From assembly GCF_000321225.1 (NCBI RefSeq), contig NW_004451406.1:621195-685194 (forward strand): a stretch of 64,000 nucleotides of DNA, in the 5' to 3' direction. Source of the stretch: Odobenus rosmarus divergens (Eukaryota > Chordata > Mammalia > Carnivora > Odobenidae). The translations under genes were made by a program, and so were the position numbers. Numbering within the stretch: position 1 is the first letter of the stretch; each line of letters starts with the position of its first letter. Positions 23,896 through 36,059 of the stretch are shown in pieces. The notes under the pieces were generated by a model that was given only the letters and a program-made list of their open reading frames with translations, made no database searches and was not told the DNA's origin.

Positions 23896-25563
23896 TTGTA
23901 TATAGTTCATGAATTTTAACAGATTTATAGATTCATATAACCACCATCTCAATAAGGATGCACAATTTTCCCATCATCCCCCCCAGGTTCTTTCATGCTG
24001 CCTCATATGGCCAGACTTTTCTCTCACTTCATCACCTGGCAACCACAGATCTATTCTCTTTCCCTCAAGTTTTTCCTTTTAAAAAATTTCATATAAGTGG
24101 TATTATACAGTATGTATACTTTTGTGACTGGCTTCTTTCGCTCAACATAAATGTCTTTAAGATTCATCCATGTTGTTTGGTTATGAATAGTTTATTCATT
24201 TTTATTTCTCAGTAGTATTCCATTTCATAGGTGTGCTATATAGTTTGTTTATCCATTGACCCATTGAAGGGCATTTAAGTAGTTTGAGTTAGGTCAGTTG
24301 TTAAATAAAGCTGCTGTAAAAAACCGTGCACATTTGCAAGAATACAAGTTGTCTTTAGGGAAAATACCCAGGAATGGGATCGCTAAGTATATGTTTAGCT
24401 TGCCAAGAAATTATCAAACTATTCTCCAAAGAGGCTGTGTGTCTCACCAGTACATTTGAGAATTCCAGTTACCTTACACTGTCTCTAGTAGTTGGTATTG
24501 TCAACTGTGCTCATTACAGCCATTCTACAGGTGTGTGGTGGTACTGTTATATCCTTTTAACTTCAACTTAAATTTTCTTAGGATAATTCTGTTGAACATC
24601 TTTCCTGAACATATTTGTCATCTGTATATCTTACTTGGTGTAGTGGCTATTCAAATATTTGTCCATTTTTAAAATTGGGTTTTTTGTTTCCTTATTGTTA
24701 TATTAAAGTCCAACTTTTTTGTGGATTTCACTTTTGTTCTCATTTTTAAGAACTTTTTGCATAACACATGGTCATTGAGATATGCTCCTGTGTTTTCTTT
24801 AAATAGTAATTTTATGTTACACCTTTAGATATATGATCCATTTTGAGTTAATTTTAGTAAAGCTGTGAAGAACAGATTAAGGTTCACTTTCACGTACATA
24901 TCCAGTTGTTCAAACATCATTTGCTCAAGACACTATTCTTTCTCCATTGAATTCCCTTTCATATCTGTCAAAAATCAATTGATGATAATTGTGTGGTGAT
25001 ACTAATTCTTTCTCGCTAAGCTACGGGCCTATCCTTGTTCTAATACCACAAAGTTTTTGTTATTGTAGCTACATAGCAATCCTTAAAATCATAAATTGTA
25101 AGCCCTCCTAATTTTATTTTTTATTATCAAAATAGTTTTGACTGTAATTTGCATTTTCTTATAAATTTGTTGTTGTTGTCATTTTCTTATAAATTTTAGG
25201 ACAACTTCTCTGTATTTACAAAGAAATACTGCTGGAAGAGTTTTGGGGGCATTATCTACTTATTTAGTAGTATGATGATAGATTGTAATAAGACAAATTG
25301 AATTGCTTTCCATATATTTCTATTTTCTGAAAATATTATTTTATGACAATTATGTGTTTCTTAAAACATTTTTAGTAAACCATTTGCCTTGAAGTTTTAC
25401 CCTGGAAGTAATGTTTTGGTTGCATTTCCACATTCTTTTAATTGCATTAAATCTATATATAAATTCAGAGGATTGCCATCAGAACTATGCTGGGTCCTTA
25501 AATTCATGAGTTTTGTATGTCTTCAATAGTAAATCATTCATTCTTTTTATCTGCATTTTATTT

Positions 25564-25747
25564 ATTTTTTTAAAGATTTTATTTATTTATTTGACAGAGA
25601 GAGAGAACACAAGCAGGGGGAGGGGGAGAGGGAGAAGCAGACTCTCTGCAGAGCAGGGAGCCCGATGTGGGGCTCAATGCCAGGACCCTGGGATTATGAC
25701 CTGAGCCGAAGGCAGACGCTTAACCGACTGAGCCACCCAGGCGCCCC
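25564..25747 (-). repeat. Can-SINE in antisense L1
   Basis: Minus-strand element ending GAGCCACCCAGGCGCCCC with good CpG retention. TSD TGCATTTTATTT at 25552-25563 and 25748-25759. The frame 25513-25704 reads through it and is not a gene. Confidence 0.96.
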
Positions 25748-25876
25748 TGCATTTTATTTTTAACATGCAGCTCTCACTTATGTGTTACTAGATTTATACT
25801 TATATGTTAGTATTTCAGTATTTTGGAGGTACAGTAAATAGTATAATATATAAATTGGCTCCCAGTTGGTTTTCTT

Positions 25877-26100
25877 CTTCTTCTTCTTCTTTTTTTAGAG
25901 AGAGAGTGTGTGGGCACATGAGCAGGATGGGTGGTGAGTGTGGCAGGGGAAGGGCAGAGGGAGAGGGAGAGAAAGAATCTTAAGCAGTCTCCACACCCAG
26001 GATGGAGCCTGCCTCTGGGCTTGATCTCACTATGCTGAGATCATGACTTGAGCCGAAATCAAGAGCCAGACGCTTAACTGACTGAGACACCCAGGCACTC
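25877..26100 (-). repeat. Older Can-SINE in antisense L1
   Basis: Minus-strand, older body variant, ending ACTGAGACACCCAGGCACTC. (CTT)n run at its poly-T side. TSD TGGTTTTCTT at 25867-25876 and 26101-26110. Confidence 0.95.
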
Positions 26101-26814
26101 TGGTTTTCTTTGTTTTCTGTTTTTGTTTTGCTTATTACTTGATTTATTAGAGAGATCTCTTCAACATATAAAAGAGGGGTAGCAGGGATGGGGAGAAAGG
26201 GTCTGGAGCTGCATATGTTATTTGGGGCCAACAGTGGCTACACAGTTATTTACAGAAATAAAATTGATTTTTGTATGATGACTTTGTACTCTGCAACATT
26301 CTGAACTCATCTGGTTTGAAGAGATTTCCTATAGATCTTTTGGGATTTTTCACTTGAACAATCATGTTGTCTGCAAATAGGGACAATTTTCCACTTTATT
26401 TCTGATCTTCCTGACTTTATTTTTCAACCAACCATTTCATTGGTTAGGGCTTCTGGTTCAGTATTGAATAGGAGCAATGTTTCCAGTTTTAGGGGGAAAT
26501 AATTCTGACATTCAAAATTAAGAATAATGTTAGGTTTGGGTAGATGCCATTTACAGGCACTTCAATATGGCAAAGTTTTTAACATAAATTATGTTGATTT
26601 TTTTCCAACTGCATTTTGTGCAATTGATATGACTGTGTTTTTTCTGTTTTACTTCCTTACAATAGTGAATTATATTGATTTCTTTTCAAATTATGAACCA
26701 TCTGTTCATTCTTGGGCTAAACTCCAATTGGTCATGATGTTTTTTTCTACTTTTCTTTAGTTTGGTTGTTTGTTTTAACTCGTATACATCACAAATTTAA
26801 ATCTGTCTACTTAC

Positions 26815-26962
26815 GTGTATTTCTCTGTCCTGCCATTAGAAGGACATAAGCCTTTGAAAGCAAGAATCCTATCGGGCTTTTTTCAAAATATTTTACCTAT
26901 ACTATATTTAGCCCAGTACTTGGCACAGACTTGGCAGTCCACACATTTCTGAAGGATAGGAA
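26815..26962 (+). repeat. L2 LINE 3' end
   Basis: Follows the L2 terminal pattern: GGACATAAGCCTTTGAAAGC (cf. 'gtaagctccttgagg'), then TTAGCCCAGTACTTGGCACA and a diverged tail. It is ancient. Confidence 0.65.
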
Positions 26963-27126
26963 AAAGGGATAAAAGAAGAAATAACAAGGAAATTTGTGTT
27001 TCCATGACAGTATATTTCCAATCAACCACGTGCCAAATATTCTGTGCCCTAAACTGCATGCACATATTACCTGCCAGAAGTTCAAGCTCAGTCAATTTAA
27101 ATAATTGTTTAAAATTTTGATAGCTT

Positions 27127-27335
27127 GGGGCACCTGGGTGGCTCAGTCCATTAAGCTAAGCGTCTGCCTTCAGCTCAGGTCATGATCCCAGGGTCCTGGA
27201 ATGGAGCCCAGCATTGGGCTCCCTGCTCTGCAGGAAGCCTGCTTCTCCCTGTCCCTCTGCCTCCCGCTCCCCCTGCTTGTGAGCTCTCTCTCTCTCTGTC
27301 AAATAAATACAATCTTTAAAAAAAATCAATAAAAT
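27127..27335 (+). repeat. Can-SINE with 16-bp TSD
   Basis: Complete element from GGGGCACCTGGGTGGCTCAG to the A-rich tail. TSD AAAATTTTGATAGCTT (27111-27126) and AAAATTGTGATAGCTT (27336-27351), one mismatch. Confidence 0.96.
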
Positions 27336-27351
27336 AAAATTGTGATAGCTT

Positions 27352-29098
27352 ATAATATAACAATAACTGAATATCACAAATAATCATATTCTAAGACATC
27401 CAAAAAAAATGTCTTGGGAAAAAAATCTCATACACATTTTCCAGAAGAATATCATGTACTCAACAAAATAACAGTGTGAAATAGGTAAATAATATGAAAT
27501 TCATAATCTTTCTCTTCTTTCCTAATTTAAAAAGATACAGAGGAATAAATTGAGTAGTTAATAAAATATAATACATTATTAATTCCTCAGTGAAGTGTCA
27601 TTTAACATTATTGTAAAAGATTCTGTCACATAGATTTATTCACAATATATTACATACATAGTGTGTGTGAGTGTAACTGTAAAGCTCAAACTATTTATAT
27701 AAATGTTGGTTATTAATCATTAGTTGTTAATTACTATAAACATGATGTGACATTACTATAAATCTGTCTTATTAATCTTAGGCTTAAACTCTTACCCTCT
27801 ATTTCATGATTATGTAAAACTTTGAACTAAAGTGTGGAAATGTTCTGACACTGAAAAATTTTTCCTTATTATGTAATAATCATATCTATACTGTATCCAA
27901 TTTTTCATATGATCTCCAATCTCACCTGATTATCCTTTATCATAGAATGAAAAACATACTTTCCATTATTAAAGTCTCTCCTTTATCATGTAAACACTAA
28001 TGACATTTAACTAAATTTATTTTTATCTGCTACAGGATTGAATTAACCAAATGTTTTTAAAGCTTTGAACACTGGATTATATAGTAGGAAATTTTCTGTT
28101 TGAGAAATTTCAACATACTGAGAATGCCCTCTGGATCCATAATGCCACCCTCAACTTGATTTGCTGGGGATTAAAATGCCATAATTAGAACTTTGTTTCT
28201 TTGGTTACAGGCTCTTCCTATAAATGAAAATGCTCAGTTAAAGAATGCACTAAGTGTTTTCTAGCATTTATATAACAGACCAGTGGATATGACCTTCACC
28301 TGAAAGAAAGATTATCAAAATTAGAAAGGAGCAGAGAGGTCACTGAAACTTGAGCCAAGTGTCACTGCCATAAAATGGTTCTGGAACTTGCTAAGTTTAA
28401 CTTTTTCTATGGCAGAGTTAGGTCTTATCCAGGGTGGCAGGTGGCACAAGTGTTCATAATGGGGTAATAACTGGAATCCAGCATCACTAGAATCTTACAG
28501 AATTCCTTTGTGAAGTGTTAAAGTTCACTTTTGAGAATCTTCTCACAGCAATTTTTAGATGAAAAGTTGTGGGTGACTTTCCTTTTTCCACTTGGGACCA
28601 GATGGAATGGTATTCACTTTTTAAAACCATCTGTCATGCAGCACCTTAATCTTCTTACATCAAGTAGAGGAGAATAAGAACATCTGACTTTGCAAAGATA
28701 AAGTTAACATGACAAGATGTCAACCAGACTCTTTTATATGGTGCTTCCAATATTTTGTCAAGTCACTTTGAGATCTTTTCAGTTAGCTGTCTTATGGGCT
28801 TAAGAACGCAGAGAACACAATGCCTATTTTAGAAACTGGTAAATGTCATTGCTTCTTTGCCGGTATGTTTTTTTAAATTCATTTAGCTCTTCAGAAGGTC
28901 AACCTGAGCTGAATTTCCCCCCTTTGGAGGTGACATTGCCTAGACTATATTTATTAAAGCATCATCAACTATAAAGCACCATAAATAATATTTTATTGAT
29001 ATCAAGTACCAGTGTTTTCTTTAAAAAGAAACTTAGGCAAGACTAAATATAGAAGTAGACTGCAGTCATCTTTTTATCCTTTACTTGAAATATTTGTG
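27352..29098. other. Unique AT-rich DNA
   Basis: 1.7 kb with no gene and no repeat I can name. Confidence 0.4.
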
Positions 29099-29520
29099 TG
29101 ATTTAGAGTTCCCAAAGAAAAGAGCTAGCACACCAGAGTAATTGAGGGCACTTTAATGAAGGAACAACTTTATTTACAAAGACAAAAGTAGAATTATGAG
29201 AAAAAAGTAAAAGTAAACAACCCAAAGGTAGCAAGAGCTGAGAGTATTCACCACTCCTCGTCTTGAAGAAACTAAGGAGGGCGTAGGCTGCTAGAATGCA
29301 GTGAGAGCTAGAGCTGAATTAAAAGGGCGACTTGACCCTAAAAATGAACTGTGTGGCCTTAGGGAGAGAAAGTATCTACTTCCAGTTTAAGGCTATCAGG
29401 AAAGAAACTGGGGGAAAATATACTCTGACCTCTTCCTCTCTCTCTGTATCATTCCTGGTGCCCCCTATAAGCTAAAACCACACAGGAACTAGAGGACAAG
29501 AAGCCTAATTGATACAGCCC
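29099..29520. repeat. Degenerate interspersed repeat, LTR-like, class uncertain
   Basis: GATTTAGAGTTCCCAAAGAA, GGGCACTTTAATGAAGGAAC and GATACAGCCCAAATAAGTCA resemble a worn mammalian LTR. I cannot assign family or strand safely. Confidence 0.35.
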
Positions 29521-31262
29521 AAATAAGTCAGCTTCCTGAAATATTAAATTATAAAGAATGGTAGAAAGTGATACTATAGTGAGAATTAGAAAATATCTAA
29601 CACAATAATCCACTGAAAGTATTATATTCCCTTACCACGTTTAGACTCACAGAAATATGGAGGACAGAGTGTAGGGAATTATTTAGTCAGCCAATTAACA
29701 ACTGTAATACAGAAAAAAAATTAATCACGTGGAGGTCTGCAGGTAAGAGCCTTCAAAATCTCAATTTTGAGAATACTGCTTCTAGAATTTTTAAATGTAA
29801 CATCAGCATATAGGTAGGTGTTCATTGGACTTATACTAGATGACAAATATTAGGCTCTGTATTTTGATGATACAGGAGATAGAAGACATAAGACTTGCCC
29901 TCAAGATATTTTATCTAACTGGAGAAAATAACAAAGGATACAAGAAGAGGTACAGATCAGTCTTTTTCTGTTTGGTTTAGACTTAAAGTATTATAAGTAT
30001 TGAGAGGAGACAAATAGATATAGTAGTAGAAAACACTTACTGAAACATTTATGTCTCTAACTAAATTTAAACCAGGTCGAGAAAAGAGGACCAGGTCCAA
30101 AATTTTTAAGAAGTCAACATTAAATAAATTACATAATTAGGAATTGGAAGAGATTGAATCAAACATGTTGAAGAATTTTAGAAAAATGCATTTAGATAAG
30201 TTATTTAGGGTCATATTTCAAGAAAAATATAAAGACAGATTTATTTTTATTGCTTATTTTCTGGAAATATTTAGCTATTCATGGCACACTGAAAAAAAAA
30301 AGCCTAATATATATTAATGGAGAGGGAAGCTGAAAGAGAAATATGTCAAAATAGAGGAAAAGCATTGTTTCCCTGACCATGGGAAATCTACATGAAAACA
30401 AACAAACAAACAAACAAATACATCATCAAACTAATTCAGATATGTTTTAGAAGCTCACTTCATTCCCAGGGGATTTTTCTGATCCAATATCAACTATTCA
30501 AAGAAATTTTAAGGAAAATCTCAATTAAAGCAATGAACATATTTCTACCTCACTCAAATATTATCAGTCATCACATTTCTTTTCTTGATGATATGTATAT
30601 CATTATAAATATAAATTATAGTAGTGGATCAATCATGATGTGCCATATAGTGATTTTGAATAAAGAAAAATTATTTTCTTTTGTCCAAACTGACCATGAA
30701 GCTATAGAGGTGTCTATTTGTACATTTATACGTTTATACATTTTCAGTTACTGGTGTCCAGAAATCCAAAATCCACAAACTTCAAATATAAGATTAGTTT
30801 TCATGATTTAATCTTAATTCTCAAGGAGAAATTATCCATAAAATAAAAGGTGAAAATGGCTATTATCTGGCAGTGTTTCACATTGGAGTTAGAAATGCTG
30901 CAGCTAATATCAGAAAAGTAAAAATGATGTAAAAAAAAAAAAGGCAGAAGGTGGAGAGTTACTGATGGGGCAATTGTCAAATCCTCCTAGTTTTCAATCA
31001 CTTTTATTTCATTTTTTGGCCCAAAGTTTTAGAAAAGCAGATCTAGACCAAGGGGACCAAACAGATGTAACAATAATTCAAACATAAGTTATCTACTATT
31101 CCTTCTTGTAAATTATTAGCTATATTAAAGTAAAATGTGAAAAGAAACTGAAACATGAAGAGCAATAATATGTATGAGTATTACTGGCTTTCCTTTACTA
31201 GAAATATGAAAAAGTCACAGAAAAACAGCTAAAATCATGAATTATAATTGGCAAGCCATTTT
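29521..31262. other. Unique DNA, possible L2 patch
   Basis: 29815-29955 (GACTTGCCCTCAAGATATTT, preceded by TTAGGCTCTGTATTTTG) looks like a diverged L2. A short (CAAA)n run lies at 30396-30419. The 139-codon frame 30392-30811 begins in that run and has no recognisable domain. Confidence 0.4.
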
Positions 31263-31269
31263 AGAATAA

Positions 31270-31642
31270 GCATACCATAGAATATTACTCAGCCATAAAA
31301 AAGAATGTAATCTTGCCATTTGCAACATGAGAGCTAAAATATTATGCTAAGCAAAGTGAGTCAGTCAGAGAAAGACAAATACCATATGATTTCACTCATA
31401 TGTGGAATTTAAGAAACAAAACAAATGAACATAGGGAAAAAAAGAGAGAGAGAGAGGCACACCAAGAAACAGACTCTTAACAGTAGAGAACAAACTGATG
31501 GATACTAGAGGGGAGATGGGTGGGTAGATGGGTTAAAAGATGGGAGTTAAGGAGTGCACTTGTGATGAGCGCTGGGTGTTGTATGGAAGTGTAGAATCAC
31601 TAAATTTTACACCTGAAACTAACAAAAAAAAGTAGAAAAAAA
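31270..31642 (+). mobile_element. 5'-truncated carnivore L1 3' end
   Basis: Sense carnivore L1 terminus: GAATATTACTCAGCCATAAA, TATGATTTCACTCATATGTG, AACAGACTCTTAACAG, GATGAGCGCTGGGTGTTGTA and CACCTGAAACTAAC. About 370 bases. Short flanking AGAATAA copies (31263-31269 and 31643-31649) could be the TSD. Confidence 0.94.
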
Positions 31643-31999
31643 AGAATAAATGTAAATATCTCAAAATCCTTTCAGATTTTTTCTTCTTTGATAGCAATAG
31701 TTGAACTGAACAATTAGTTCACTAAAAGAAATCCTTTGCCTTTCATTTTGATTATTTATTTGAGCTTATTGACTATGATGAAGATTCCACTTCTTTTTCC
31801 CTATAATATTGGAAGTAAAACCAAGTAACAACTCTGAGTGGATAACAATATATGTTACAAAATAAGTTAGAGAAGAAGACATCTAATACTATATGTAATC
31901 AAATTGTTTATAAGTAAGATAGTAAGATATACTTTAACTGAAAATATTGCTGTTTTTAATATTGTTTTTGATACATTTGTAGTAAAGATCAGTGAAGAA

Positions 32000-32420
32000 T
32001 ACACACTCTAGATGTAAATGTATATTCCTACTGGATTGATAATTTCAACATTTCAAAATGTCCCTTTACTCACTGGTAATTTTATATCAGATAGATCATT
32101 CCAGCCTTCTTATGTTTACTTTTTGCATTGTTTATCTTTTTCCAAGCATTTATTTTCAGCCAATCTATATATCTATACTCAGTGTATATCCTTGCAGACA
32201 GCACATAGTTGAGTATTTTTTACCCATTCTGATTATCTTGGCCCTTTAACCACAGTGTTTATGCCATTAACATTTAATGTAATTACAGACATGGTTATGT
32301 AAACTGGATCTATCATCTTATTTGTTTCCTGTTGGTCTCCTGAATTTTTCCTCTGTTGTTTCTATTCTGCCTTCTTTTGAATTATTGAATATTGTTTATA
32401 TCCAGTAGGAGTGGTAGGAA
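32000..32420 (-). mobile_element. Old L1 fragment (antisense, ORF region)
   Basis: Plus-strand text such as CTTGCAGACAGCACATAGTT, CATTAACATTTAATGTAATT and TTGTTTCCTGTTGGTCTCCT follows the antisense of an old L1 coding region. Overlapping frames 32018-32249 are inside it. Confidence 0.75.
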
Positions 32421-33119
32421 TGGCTTATAGGGCATGACATTCCTAACAGCAGAATAAATGGGAAGGAAGCTACTTGATGTATACAACTAGAAAAAAGCAA
32501 GAATGGATAACAGGGTGATGAAAATGGTCACCCAAGTAAAAAGACACAACGCTTTGCTCAGTTCTTAGAAGCCAATTTTTAAATCACCAAAGAGGTGACT
32601 GCATCTTAAGAAAAGCAATACCACATTGCTGCAATACCACATTGAGTATACATTATAATGATATAACCAGTTCTACCTTATTATGAAATTTTGACCATAT
32701 ACTAGAATGACCATAAAACTGGTAAAAGAATATCAAGATAGCTGAATACTGTTGAACACAGGATCTGAGTTGATACTGATATCCAGATAACCAAAGAATT
32801 ATCATGCAAACCATGTTAGAATTGGGGTTTATTGAGGCTAGTTAAATGAAGAGTCCTAGCCAAAGTCCACCTCACCGTGTGACCATTTGTTCAAGTGGTA
32901 ATACCCAGTAGTTTTGTCCTCAGTCTTTGTTTGTATTAATAAAATTAGGCCCTTAGGTTGTGGAGTAAAATCTATCATAGTGGGAAGAGTGAAGAAGCAG
33001 CTAAGGAAGTAAATGCCAAACACTTTAAGGAAGTAAATGCCAAATTGCATATCATGGGGGCTAGTAGGGATAAGCAGTCATTAAAAACCTAAAAGATGCA
33101 GAGTTGGTGTTCCCTATCA

Positions 33120-33740
33120 TCTGTCCCTTTTATTTGCTAGCGTAGCCCTGAAGAAAACAGATGAATGGTTCCTGAAGAATGACTATCAACTGCTACAAGT
33201 TCAATCAAGTTGTAGCCTGCAGCATAGCTGGTTGGCCAGACATGGTAATTTTGCTAGAACAGATTAATAAGGGAATGGCTATATGGAGATAGTAATTTAT
33301 TTGATAAATCCACTTTTTCTGTTCTGGTTAGAAAAAGGATCACAAGCAGTTTGTGTTCATTTTTGGATGGACCACGGTATTATTTATACTTTGCCTCAGG
33401 ACAATGTTAATTCTGCTGCCCTCTACCCAAGATACAGCCTGAAGAGATCTTGGCCACCTGAGCAACCCAGGAACATTACCCTGATCTACTACATTGATGA
33501 CATCATGCTACTCAGACAAGACTGGAGGCCTTGATAAAATACAAGCACTCCACAGGAGAGAGAGAAACTGCCACTTCACTGAAGTGGGTAGGGATCTAGC
33601 AGTCAGGGATATACCTTCCAAAGTGAAAGTAAAATTGATTCATGTAATCTCCACTACCACAAAGAAGGAAGCACAGCATGTGGTAGCCTCTATAGGTTCT
33701 GGAGGCAACACATGCCACACCTAGGAAAATTCGTCCATCT
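33120..33740 (+). pseudogene. ERV-L-type pol remnant (plus strand)
   Basis: Decayed reverse-transcriptase region of an endogenous retrovirus. Frame 33283-33534 contains TLPQDNVNSAAL followed by NITLIYYIDDIMLL, which carries the YxDD catalytic signature (YIDD) of retroviral polymerases. In a shifted frame, 33494-33724 contains VRDIPSKVKVKLIH and TTKKEAQHVV, which fit the following connection region of the ERV-L class. Upstream, 33150-33270 carries weak finger-domain similarity. Frameshifts and stops separate these blocks, so no full protein is possible. Additional internal ERV sequence may extend left to ~32430 but is not clear. It is a plus-strand counterpart to the minus-strand pol relic at 6.5-8.2 kb. 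Confidence 0.85.
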
Positions 33741-34655
33741 CTTGTATCCAATGATGTGGAAGGCTACAAATTTTGAGACTTGGAGTAGTAAAGGGGTCTT
33801 CAGAAGGCTAAAGCTGTTGTGTAAGAACTATTTTTGAAATATTTTACTAATATATTGCCAGACATGTTTCAACTTTATACTTTATAAAGCGTTTATACCA
33901 ACCAACATGAGTTTTTTCCATGCCTATTACCTCGCTCACTGATAATGTCTTAGTGTATCATAATGGCAAAATTCCAACACAGTTATTGACAATATTTACT
34001 ATTAATATTAAATGATATTTAATATCATTTACCCCCAGAGGAGAATGATAAAAATATACATAGATAATCATACACATCAAGAATTGGGCAAAGATTGATA
34101 GAAGTTAATGTGGTATTTTGTATTCATAAAATTATTAACCAATATGAATCTGAGCTATTCCTTTTAGGTTTCAGAAGATGGTTTTATTTTCATATTCTCC
34201 CACCAATTTCAGAATTCTATTAATGTTGATATATTTTAATTACTTCTAGACAAAATAGAACTAACTTCCTCCATTACTCTTCTGAAAGGAATTCAATATG
34301 CATCCATTAGAAGGCTCCTTTGACCAAGTCATGAATTGTATCATGATTTAGCGATTTAAACATGATAATATAATAAAGTTGGCAGGAGGGAAGAAGTAAT
34401 TTCTCATCTTACATAGGGGAAACTGAAAATTTTTATCTGAGCCTGATAATTCAGAAATAGATATTTTAAAATACAAATTAAACTTATACAAATAACCTCT
34501 AAAGAAAAAAAATAACAATTTAAGTAAAAATCATGAGAAAGAGGGGGAGGGGAAGTAGCTGGTAGTGAAAGTACTCTAAATTTTTCAGCTTTCACATGGG
34601 AAATAGGAGATGTTAGGGTTTTCAAATGGAAAATAAATGCACACCTTTGTTGTTT
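33741..34655. other. Unique AT-rich DNA with a short palindrome
   Basis: No gene. A 21-base near-perfect inverted repeat at 34010-34030 (arms AAATGATAT / ATATCATTT). Confidence 0.45.
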
Positions 34656-34851
34656 TTTTTTAAAGATTTTTTATTTATTTATTTGAGAGAGAGAATGAGA
34701 TAGAGAGAGAGCATGAGAGGGGTTAGGGTCAGAGGGAGAAGCAGACTCCCTGCCGAGCAGGGAGCCCGGTGCGGGACTCGATCCCGGGACTCCAGGATCA
34801 TGACCTGAGCCGAAGTCAGTCGCCCAACCAACTGAGCCACCCAGGCGCCCC
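34656..34851 (-). repeat. Can-SINE, CpG-rich, 14-bp TSD
   Basis: Minus-strand element with many CpGs (GAGCCCGGTGCGGGACTCG) ending GAGCCACCCAGGCGCCCC. TSD CACCTTTGTTGTTT (34642-34655) and CACCTTTATTGTTT (34852-34865). Relatively young. Confidence 0.97.
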
Positions 34852-35198
34852 CACCTTTATTGTTTACACTTATGGTTTTAATGAATATTATAGCTAGAAC
34901 AGAAATAGATGTAAGTAGTTAATTCTGGGAAAGAAGACTGACATACATGGAGAAATAATTTTATTTTGCATTTTATACCTGTATTTCATTATCTTACCAT
35001 GTATTTATATTAATTTTATGTTTATGATGTATGATTTTTAAAAAGGAATTGATTTCTGCAAAGAAAAACCTATATATTTTATATATATAAAACTCTGAAT
35101 TAAAACAGAATAAAATGTATATGTTATATAGAACAATCTGTTTTAATACAAGAAAAAAAGTATTGTCCCAAAGTCTAAGTATTGAAAGTCCTAAGTAT

Positions 35199-35519
35199 TT
35201 ATTATTTTATTTCTTAATATTTATTTGAGTATCGTTGGCATGCAATGTTACATTAGTTTCAGGTGTACAACATAGTGATTCAACAACTCTATATGTTATA
35301 AAGTGTAGCTACCATCTGTCACCATACAATGCTATTACAATACCATTGACTATATTCCCTCTGCCATATCTTCAATCCACGTGACTTATTCATTCCCTAA
35401 CTGTAAGCCTGTATCTCCCACTCCCTTTTCCCCATTTGCCCATCCCCCACTCACACCCCTCTGGCAACCATCAGTTTGTTCTCTCTATTTATAGATCTGA
35501 TTCTGCTTTTTGTTTGTTG
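35199..35519 (-). mobile_element. L1 3' fragment (antisense) with 17-bp TSD
   Basis: Antisense L1 3' UTR: TTTCAGGTGTACAACATAGT, ACCATCTGTCACCATACAAT, TCTGGCAACCATCAGTTTGT. Flanked by TTGAAAGTCCTAAGTAT (35182-35198) and TTGAAAATCCTAAGTAT (35520-35536), so both ends of the insertion are defined. Confidence 0.88.
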
Positions 35520-35554
35520 TTGAAAATCCTAAGTATGTGAAGGTAGCATCCTGC

Positions 35555-35670
35555 TTAATCTTCACACCAACTCTATGTTATAAATGTTATTACATTCTGT
35601 AAAAGGTGAAGTTCAGTTAAAGAACTTGCCCAAGATCAGATAGCATATGGTAGTTAAGTCCACTCAAAAT
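35555..35670 (+). repeat. MIR SINE
   Basis: Core pattern in sense: AATCTTCACACCAACTCTAT, then AGTTAAAGAACTTGCCCAAG, then ATCAGATAGC. It is ancient. Confidence 0.75.
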
Positions 35671-36059
35671 GACAGCAAACTTAAGATCTTAAAAGGGTAA
35701 AAGCAGATGTGCAGAGGGAAATTGCATGGAATATGAAAAGAAAGGCAGAATTAGAATCTATATCTTTGGTAATAAAAGACACAACTGACGTGGCTGGTCA
35801 TTGATGTGGAGAATACCATTTGAGGCTCTTTCAAGAATACAAAATAAAGCAATCAAGGAAAAAATAAGAAAGAAGATTGAAACCTAGAAAGCCAATTTAA
35901 TAGTTATGTATTTCCCCCAAAATAATTATTTTACTGAAAGAAAGATAATGAAATAGGTTAAAATGGTTCATAGAGTTCTAAGCATATGTAAGGAAGAAAG
36001 AACTAATCTAGAAATATCATGGCAAGAGGATGTGTGTGTGTACATACACCTATGTGTGA

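Larger units (their letters stand above)
23900..26760 (-). mobile_element. Long old L1 fragment (antisense), interrupted by two SINEs
   Basis: Starting with an L1 3' UTR pattern (GTGACTGGCTTCTTTCGCTC, CATGTTGTTTGGTTATGAAT, AGTAGTATTCCATTTCATAG), the sequence runs into the antisense of the ORF2 C-terminal and middle region: CAAATAGGGACAATTTTCC at ~26375 and AACCATCTGTTCATTCTTGG at ~26696. Two Can-SINEs (25564-25747, 25877-26100) split it. No frame is usable. It could be two adjacent fragments instead of one. Confidence 0.85.

Noticed and set aside
30392..30811. 139-codon plus-strand open frame as a gene
   Set aside because: It begins in a (CAAA)n run, is rich in I/S/F/N as expected from AT-rich DNA, and shows no domain.
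33283..33534. Functional reverse transcriptase
   Set aside because: The YIDD block is open for only ~80 codons and its neighbours are frameshifted and interrupted by stops.
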